Shown here: one piece after another, positions 58,952-64,000 of the stretch
How positions within the stretch are numbered: the stretch's first letter is position 1
How the letters are laid out: every line of letters starts with the position of its first letter
DNA from: Candidatus Saccharimonadota bacterium
GTDB taxonomy: Bacteria > Patescibacteriota > Saccharimonadia > Saccharimonadales > Saccharimonadaceae
NCBI GenBank assembly: GCA_017431955.1
Contig: JAFRKC010000002.1
Location: forward strand, 53,448 to 117,447
Direction: 5' to 3'
Length of the DNA: 64,000 nt
Position numbers and translations under genes: made by a program
Notes under the pieces: generated by a model
What the model saw: only the letters and a program-made list of their open reading frames with translations
Databases searched by the model: none
Told to the model about the DNA's origin: nothing

Positions 58952-59299
58952 ATGGAAAATATGCCACACGAAAGAATAGATACGACACCAGAACAACAGG
59001 CAACAGCCGGCGAATGGGATATTGCTATGGCCGCCGCGAGAAAGGAGCGCGAGAAAGCAGAACGTCTAGATAAAGCTATCGCGGAAGCTGAGCAAACTGG
59101 AAAAGAAACTTTCGATTATAAAAAATTCACAGATTCCTATTGGCGAAAGAATGCGTTTTCTGAACAACTTGATGGCGATGAAGCAGAAGCAATGGCGCAA
59201 CGCTATAGAGAAGAATATTATTTGGGCTTCCCGAACGCAAAAACCGTAGAAGAATTTGCGGCCGAGTTAGAAAAAAGGGATGAGAGCTTAGGAGAATAA
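58952..59299 (+). CDS. Small acidic helical protein
   Basis: A 115-residue protein, E/A/K-rich, with a weak W-motif (GEWDIAM, W22) followed by a long charged helix (about 28-52). AAGGAG lies before ATG. It follows the zeta-like gene by ten bases and could be its antitoxin by size, charge and position; this is inference. Confidence 0.65.
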   Translation: MENMPHERIDTTPEQQATAGEWDIAMAAARKEREKAERLDKAIAEAEQTGKETFDYKKFTDSYWRKNAFSEQLDGDEAEAMAQRYREEYYLGFPNAKTVEEFAAELEKRDESLGE

Positions 59300-59302
59300 A
59301 AC

Positions 59303-59563
59303 ATGGATGAAGTCATCAGCCATAGTACCGAAGATCAACAATCGGAAATTACTGGATGGGAGAATATGGATCCCAGCAGTTCGCAACCAAAAGATGCGGA
59401 AAATATAACTGATCAGATTAGCGATCTACCCTCTAACCCTGCAAGTTGGGATAATATGGCTGAACAGGTGCCATTTCATCCAAACACTACTACCGAAGAA
59501 CACTCCTCGCTAGATGAAAGTAAGCACGAAAAAGATCGAGAGCGCCTTTCGGAGTCATTCTAG
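59303..59563 (+). CDS. Short W-motif protein, possibly the N-terminus of the next gene
   Basis: An 86-residue ORF with TGWENM (W19) and ASWDNMAEQ (W49) in a disordered S/P/E-rich context, and no globular domain. It starts three bases after the previous gene. The frame stops at 59561-59563, but the ADA-SLOG frame is already open from 59524. A -1 shift between 59524 and 59560 (there is an A5 run in GAAAAAG) would give one ~820-residue protein with a W-motif head, as in the zeta-like gene. Confidence 0.6.
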   Translation: MDEVISHSTEDQQSEITGWENMDPSSSQPKDAENITDQISDLPSNPASWDNMAEQVPFHPNTTTEEHSSLDESKHEKDRERLSESF

Positions 59564-59610
59564 ACTACGGGAACATACTAAAGATCGTATTTGAAGCGTC
59601 CGAGGACGGA

Positions 59611-61827
59611 GTGAATTTCGATCTGGAATGTGCTAGTAACGACGAACACCTAAATCGTAAAATCGTAGATAATTTAAGGAGTATATCCTCGATATCACCT
59701 ACCGACGACGAAGATATTTGGCGATATTCTATCCGCGACACAATTTTTATAGATGTGAGCCGTTCGACTGGCGACATTAAAAGCGTAAATAAGCTGACAT
59801 CCTTTGAACTACGATCCCTAGCTCAAGGAAAAGAAAATGGCGTCCCCTTTTCTCGAGAGAAGTTGTCAGATTTCACGCCGAAAACAGATCTACACACCCA
59901 TTTCGCCGGAGCAATTACACCAGATTCGCTAATTGATGTAGGTAAACGACACGGGATTTCTTACCCGGCTCAATACTTGAAGAAAGTAGGTGTAGATACG
60001 AGCCAATATGAAGTCGATGGTTCCGGAAATGTCAATATAAATGCCATAAGCGAAGACGATTTAAATGCACTAAAGAGCGGGTTAATGATTTCGCCGGTAA
60101 CGCAAGAAACTTTTAACAAAATGGAAGAAGTATATGCGCTACGCGGGCCTTTTACAAAAAATAAAGAATTATTCCCAGACCTACTTCATTCGCTCGCAGA
60201 AACCTATCGCGAAACTGGTGTAGAATATGCTGAATTATCTTACTCCTCATTTATTAACGACCGCGATTACATGAAGATGCTAGAAGAAAATATCCCACAG
60301 ATAGAAGCCGAAACTGGCGTCAAATTGAGATTTGTAGCCGGTCTATGGCGACATTCTGACAAAGAGTGGAATATGGACGATACGGACAGAATCACTAGCA
60401 TAGCAAGAAGCCCATATATTGTCGGGGTTGACTTTATGGGCCACGAAACTAATTCCACCGAATCATTTGAAGACGAACTTAAAATGCTTGCTGAGTACGC
60501 AATGGCGGCAGATCCAAACTTTACCATTCGCGTACACGCTGGCGAAAACCCAATGTTCAAGAATAATGTAAAGGATGCTTTACGAATTATTCATGATGCC
60601 CACGCGGCCAGAGAAACTGCTGATGGCCGAGAATATGATATGCCTAGAGTGCGTATCGGCCACGGATTATATGGAGTCGATGAAGAAACCATACAGCTTG
60701 CAAAGGATATGGGAGCGATCGTAGAATTCAATATTAGTTCTAACTTGGCACTAAACAACATTAATAGTATAGCCGAAATCCCAATCAAGAAATATTTAGA
60801 CGCTGGGGTTGATGTTGTATTAGGAACTGATGGTGGAGGAATTTATTCGACCGTAGGGGAACAAGAATCTCTGCTTGCAACAGCGGCTGGACTTGAACCG
60901 GAAGATTTTGAAAAGCTAAGACAGACTGAAGCTAAAGTGTTGGCTAGAGAGAAAGCAAGAGAAGTAGGGCATATGCCAATTACAGATATTGACTCCATAT
61001 ATGATAACATTCGCTATTCGACACCCGATGGAAAACCTAGGTATAATCAAGCAGTTTCAGATAGATATGCCGCAGAAAAAGCAGAGGCAGCAAGACAGCT
61101 TGATGAACGTCTAGAAAAGATAGGTATTGTAACTGATGCCGTCGAAGTAGAGAGGGCTACCGATGGAAAAATTCCAGTCATGATAACAGGAGCTTCAAAG
61201 AGCAACTGGCCGAATATTAGCCTGGAGGATCAGAAGAATATTGCGCTCACTATGCAAGTGCTTGCTAACACCTTAAACCCTGAAACCGCTTTTATCGTAA
61301 CTGGTGGTACTAACTTTGGCGTTGAAAAGACAATGCACGAAGCAGTACATAGACGAAATACCGATCCAGAGTCCGATCCAATAGTCCTATTAGGAACACT
61401 AACTATGGAAGCGACGCATGAGGAGAGTGGTGGAGTAGAGCCAGATACTATTACCCATGCAACGATATTGGAACATGATGGCAGAAAAGCGGCCAACTGG
61501 ATGGATCTGCCGGATACCCAATTGGAATATGTGAAAGAGCGCAATGGATACATGATTGCGATTGGTGGCGGCGGAGTTGTCAATGACATGATACAGAGAG
61601 GGTATAATTTAGACGTCAATATGCAACTTATGGACGGCCCCTACGGAGCTTCGACTAACAAAAGCCGTTCCCTTGCCGGAAACGACTATTCATTTAAAAC
61701 TGCTGCCGAATTACTTAGCCGATTATACAAACAAAATCCAACTATTTTTGCGAAAGACTTCTCGGTAGATAAAATAAACGATTATTTGTCCCGTGCAATA
61801 CAAGAGCTTGAGCCGCAAGAGCAATAA
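59611..61827 (+). CDS. Adenosine deaminase-like domain fused to SLOG-like domain
   Basis: A 738-residue protein from GTG 59611 (GAGGA five bases upstream; no ATG/GTG/TTG in the 87 open bases before it). Residues ~85-450 are an adenosine deaminase-type TIM barrel: TDLHTHFAGA (H95, H97), RVHAGEN (H309, E312), RIGHG (H351) and VLGTDGGG (D407), so the zinc and catalytic residues are all there. Residues ~520-700 look like a Rossmann nucleotide-binding SLOG/LOG domain (VMITGAS, IVTGGTNFGVEKTMHEA, IAIGGGGVVNDM). SLOG domains sense or cut nucleotides in conflict systems. The pairing suggests deamination of a nucleoside signal. See the frameshift note for 59303. Confidence 0.8.
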   Translation: MNFDLECASNDEHLNRKIVDNLRSISSISPTDDEDIWRYSIRDTIFIDVSRSTGDIKSVNKLTSFELRSLAQGKENGVPFSREKLSDFTPKTDLHTHFAGAITPDSLIDVGKRHGISYPAQYLKKVGVDTSQYEVDGSGNVNINAISEDDLNALKSGLMISPVTQETFNKMEEVYALRGPFTKNKELFPDLLHSLAETYRETGVEYAELSYSSFINDRDYMKMLEENIPQIEAETGVKLRFVAGLWRHSDKEWNMDDTDRITSIARSPYIVGVDFMGHETNSTESFEDELKMLAEYAMAADPNFTIRVHAGENPMFKNNVKDALRIIHDAHAARETADGREYDMPRVRIGHGLYGVDEETIQLAKDMGAIVEFNISSNLALNNINSIAEIPIKKYLDAGVDVVLGTDGGGIYSTVGEQESLLATAAGLEPEDFEKLRQTEAKVLAREKAREVGHMPITDIDSIYDNIRYSTPDGKPRYNQAVSDRYAAEKAEAARQLDERLEKIGIVTDAVEVERATDGKIPVMITGASKSNWPNISLEDQKNIALTMQVLANTLNPETAFIVTGGTNFGVEKTMHEAVHRRNTDPESDPIVLLGTLTMEATHEESGGVEPDTITHATILEHDGRKAANWMDLPDTQLEYVKERNGYMIAIGGGGVVNDMIQRGYNLDVNMQLMDGPYGASTNKSRSLAGNDYSFKTAAELLSRLYKQNPTIFAKDFSVDKINDYLSRAIQELEPQEQ

Positions 61828-62184
61828 TTATTCACTAGTGCTATAACGCTGAAAAGCTTTTAACGCCTCCCGAACTCCACATTCCGGACAGATTTCGGTT
61901 TCGTTATCTTCACGAGAAAGCGCTGGATATTCCGTAAACTCTTTATTACATTTCGGACAACGCTGAATTTCAAGAATCTTGTAAGTCAGAGTTCTTGGCA
62001 ACTTCTCTAGTTCCCACCTTAATTCAACCTCATCATCATAGTGTTTAGCGTCAACCAGGAACGAAGAATAACGCTCTTCCGTGCGTAAACGCTTTCCGTT
62101 GGCGTCCTTTTCGCCGACATAATACCAAATGTCTTTATCGTGAATAATACCGATAACATATTCGCAAATACCAATACAACTCAT
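61828..62184 (-). CDS. Zinc-ribbon protein
   Basis: A 118-residue protein starting MSCIGICEYVIG; ATG 62184 follows AGGAG, so the longer upstream frame is not used. The C-terminal half has CPKCNKEFTEYPALSREDNETEICPECGVREAL, two CxxC pairs forming a zinc ribbon, a pattern common in phage and plasmid proteins. The middle is basic/acidic with YKILEIQR. Function unknown. It abuts the ADA-SLOG gene tail to tail. Confidence 0.8.
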   Translation of the reverse strand: MSCIGICEYVIGIIHDKDIWYYVGEKDANGKRLRTEERYSSFLVDAKHYDDEVELRWELEKLPRTLTYKILEIQRCPKCNKEFTEYPALSREDNETEICPECGVREALKAFQRYSTSE

Positions 62185-62192
62185 AACATCTC

Positions 62193-62543
62193 CTATAAAT
62201 CCATTGAACAAACTGTCTCTAGCCCGAACTTTCGACCTAACTCCTCCCACATTCCGTCTGGATAATCTTGCTGTAAAATATGCCAGACCGGATAGTTATA
62301 CTCAAGCGCGATCTTCGCAACATCTTGCGGATCAACCATCAGATGACAAAAATAACCGGCAGTAGTTTCTCCCTCAATCAAGATAGGATCATCTTCCTCG
62401 GTCTTTGCGATTTTCTCTAATCGTTTATATTCAGCCATAATAGCGTCATTAACAAGTTTAACCGCCTCGGCGAGCTTCTCATCATTACGACGCTTAATGG
62501 TCTCGTCCATCTCTTGGATAGCAGTTTTCTGATTATTATCCAT
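62193..62543 (-). CDS. Small soluble protein, unknown
   Basis: A 116-residue protein with a charged helical N-terminal half (about 1-48) and a compact C-terminal part with YPVWHILQQDYPDGMWEELGRKFGLE. AAGGAGG before ATG. No family recognised. Part of the minus-strand island operon. Confidence 0.7.
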   Translation of the reverse strand: MDNNQKTAIQEMDETIKRRNDEKLAEAVKLVNDAIMAEYKRLEKIAKTEEDDPILIEGETTAGYFCHLMVDPQDVAKIALEYNYPVWHILQQDYPDGMWEELGRKFGLETVCSMDL

Positions 62544-62551
62544 AATCCTCC

Positions 62552-62659
62552 TTAAAACTCCACTTCCTCGTTCTCTAAAGCCTCAAAGAACTCATCGCAA
62601 GCCCGAATATCGAGTGGATCGGGAAGCGGATTATCTAATTGTTTAACTGGTATTTCCAT
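62552..62659 (-). CDS. 35-residue acidic ORF
   Basis: Begins MEIPVKQLDNPLPDPLDI and ends with an acidic stretch (FFEALENEEVEF). AAGGAG seven bases upstream makes translation likely. Stop and the next gene's AAGGAGG overlap in TAAGGAGG. This pattern is typical of small phage genes. No homologue is recognised. Confidence 0.6.
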   Translation of the reverse strand: MEIPVKQLDNPLPDPLDIRACDEFFEALENEEVEF

Positions 62660-62674
62660 AAATCTCCTTGATTA

Positions 62675-62765
62675 AAACACCCTGCGAGGCCGCGATCCCG
62701 TATCGAGAGGAGCGGCCTACTCGACCGGTTCCAACTTATCACGGCCGGATCCTCGCAAGGTGTTT
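62675..62765 (-). ncRNA. 91-nt structured element after the holin gene
   Basis: AAACACCTTGCGAGG and CCTCGCAGGGTGTTT on the minus strand form a 15-bp stem with one U-G pair; the same pair would be C-A on the plus strand, so the minus strand is the likely RNA. Inside, GATCC/GGATC and CGGCC/GGCCG can form further helices. It could be a structured RNA or a processing/termination element between the lysis genes and the small genes. Confidence 0.55.
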
Positions 62766-62789
62766 GTATTTAACCTTATTTTGAGATTT

Positions 62790-63011
62790 TTACAAGTCCT
62801 TTTCGGAGTTTTCTTTAGAATCATAAATAACCTTAGAAATACCGAAAATAGCACCCAGAAACAGTTCTACTGCCGACAGGGTAGTTAAGATGGCTTCGGT
62901 CGGAAGATTCCAATGCCAAGCCTCGGCGAGCGTTGAGAAGAAGACGCCGAGAGCCGGCAGAAAGACCGCAACAAGCCACCTTAAGACCTCATAAACCTTA
63001 TCGGGAAGCAT
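62790..63011 (-). CDS. Phage holin, r1t-like
   Basis: A 73-residue protein with two hydrophobic helices (about 8-27 and 40-60) and a charged tail (YDSKENSEKDL). LPDKVYEVLRWLVAVFLPALGVFF and AVELFLGAIFGISKVIYDS match the r1t-type holin pattern. Holins open the membrane for endolysin. Its ATG overlaps the lysozyme stop (TAATG), a translational coupling that supports the lysis role. Confidence 0.85.
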   Translation of the reverse strand: MLPDKVYEVLRWLVAVFLPALGVFFSTLAEAWHWNLPTEAILTTLSAVELFLGAIFGISKVIYDSKENSEKDL

Positions 63012-63964
63012 TATTTTACCCTCACTCTCTGGCCCGGATAGATCAGGTTAGGGTTGGCGATGCCGGAAAGCCTTGCAATCTCTTGATAGGTTGTACCGTA
63101 CTTTTGTGCGATTCCCCAAAGGGTGTCGCCCTTTTGAACGGTGTAATAAACTGCGGAACAATTATTGGCAGTTGAGGCTCCCGAAGAACCGGCAAGCCGT
63201 TGGTTAACAATACTCTGGACGGCGCCATAATCATATCCTGCCGCAGTTAAGCGATTTTTACGATCTTGGCCGTTTCCCCAATCTCCACGAATAACTTCCG
63301 TAGCCAAGTCCTCATTGGATTTGGCCGCTGGTGCCGGAGCGGGAGCTGGAGTTGGAGTGGAACCATTGCGCGCCGCATATTTATCCCAAGCCGCACGATC
63401 GCCCATAAAGACATCACGGTCAAGCCGACCACCCGAGCTAGTATACTGCCAGAGCGCATAGAACGGCCACGGCGAAACATCCCAGAGGAACTTTGGAATG
63501 TCCCAGCTATCGCGATTATCAGGCCAACCGGCAACCCAAAGACCGTAATCACCGGCAACGACAGACGACCAGTTCGCCTCATGAATAACGCTGGCGCTAG
63601 TGTAGATGAGAGGCTTAACACCTGTCAGTTCTTTGACGCGGTTCAACCACCTGATACACCACGAAGCGTGCTCGTGGAAGCGAGAGTTCTGGGTTTTCTC
63701 CCAGTCGAGAATAAGAATAGCTTCGCCAATATAGCCTTGGATATTACGGACGAAGAAGTCCGCCTCAGCGATTGGATCGCCACCCGAAGCGTAGTGATAG
63801 ACGCCGAGCTTCAAGCCAAGCCGTTTAGCGATTTGGTAGTGCCGGTCACAACTTGGATCGACGAAAGTCGTTCCCTGAGTAGCCTTACAAATTACAAATT
63901 CTGCGCCAGTTGAGGCGATATCAAGATTCGCTTGCCAATGCGAAATGTCAATTCCTTTAAGCAT
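63011..63964 (-). CDS. GH25 endolysin with CPL-7 and LysM domains
   Basis: A 317-residue muramidase. The GH25 domain (~1-195) begins KGIDISHWQ (D6) and has LILDWEKT (D87, E89) as catalytic acids. A Pro/Ala linker (~202-213) leads to a CPL-7-like repeat (~218-257, LATEVIRGDWGNGQDRKNRL) and a LysM (~272-317, YTVQKGDTLWGIAQKYG). There is no signal peptide, so release depends on the holin. AAAGGAG precedes ATG. It is the first visible gene of the lysis operon; the element continues beyond 64000. Confidence 0.95.
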   Translation of the reverse strand: MLKGIDISHWQANLDIASTGAEFVICKATQGTTFVDPSCDRHYQIAKRLGLKLGVYHYASGGDPIAEADFFVRNIQGYIGEAILILDWEKTQNSRFHEHASWCIRWLNRVKELTGVKPLIYTSASVIHEANWSSVVAGDYGLWVAGWPDNRDSWDIPKFLWDVSPWPFYALWQYTSSGGRLDRDVFMGDRAAWDKYAARNGSTPTPAPAPAPAAKSNEDLATEVIRGDWGNGQDRKNRLTAAGYDYGAVQSIVNQRLAGSSGASTANNCSAVYYTVQKGDTLWGIAQKYGTTYQEIARLSGIANPNLIYPGQRVRVK

Positions 63965-64000
63965 AGATACTCCTTTCAGTTGAGTAAATCCGCGACCACA

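Overview
This window looks like chromosomal DNA of a member of Candidatus Saccharibacteria (TM7) or a close relative in the Patescibacteria/CPR. The reasons are: several proteins are reduced versions of their families (UvrC without its C-terminal HhH domain, AlaRS without a C-Ala domain, a P-loop-less DNA polymerase III delta-prime-like protein); there is a membrane pyrophosphatase; there are many short, acidic or proline-rich single-pass membrane proteins; and UGA is an ordinary stop (for example 31298-31300 and 42838-42840), which argues against the UGA=Gly code of Gracilibacteria/Absconditabacteria. The lineage is inferred from gene content, not from a marker phylogeny. Many first genes of transcription units have a -10 box exactly 6-8 bases before the start codon and no Shine-Dalgarno sequence, so leaderless mRNAs appear common.

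Bases 1-51,300 are mostly housekeeping DNA: ligA, eno, uvrC, secG, a peptide-binding lipoprotein-like protein, tRNAs Leu/Val/Lys, typA, tatD, a cysteine desulfurase-mnmA pair for tRNA thiolation, alaS, an ftsA/pilM-like gene, a histidine kinase-response regulator-pseudouridine synthase operon, a fused ruvX-mltG gene followed by a LysM-CHAP hydrolase, trmD, recG, rsmD, hppA, tRNAs Ala/Leu, trpS, an rluA-like gene, a holB-like gene, a large membrane metallopeptidase, and queA-tgt. A two-gene AT-rich cassette (19,613-21,654; MATE-like exporter plus ATP-grasp enzyme) looks recently acquired. Five long in-frame palindromic insertions lie inside ligA, tatD, mnmA (two) and alaS; four share a related core, and each is flanked by inverted repeats made from the host gene's own sequence. 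A second repeat family joins the CCA ends of tRNA-Val and tRNA-Ala to the next tRNA.

Bases 51,349-64,000 are an accessory island. Its left part holds a 160-nt tRNA/tmRNA-like RNA, a Fic protein, four direct repeats, a tyrosine integrase and a small gene whose leader can form three mutually exclusive hairpins ending in a terminator. Next come a gene with a 49-nt near-perfect palindrome in its 5-prime leader, a GC-rich PGDYG-like gene, and an XRE regulator facing an operon of five genes (56,959-61,827). These encode a PGDYG-like protein, a zeta-toxin-like kinase, two small acidic proteins and an adenosine deaminase-SLOG-like fusion. Four of the five products carry a recurring tryptophan peptide of the type (T/S)-(G/x)-W-(E/D)-(N/D)-(M/I/L). 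The right end is a phage-like lysis cassette on the minus strand: GH25 endolysin with CPL-7 and LysM domains, an r1t-like holin, a 91-nt structured element and three small genes. The island runs off the right edge.

The two most unusual items are the gene-embedded foldback elements and the tryptophan-motif toxin/nucleotide-enzyme operon. No database search was possible; family names are from motif recognition.
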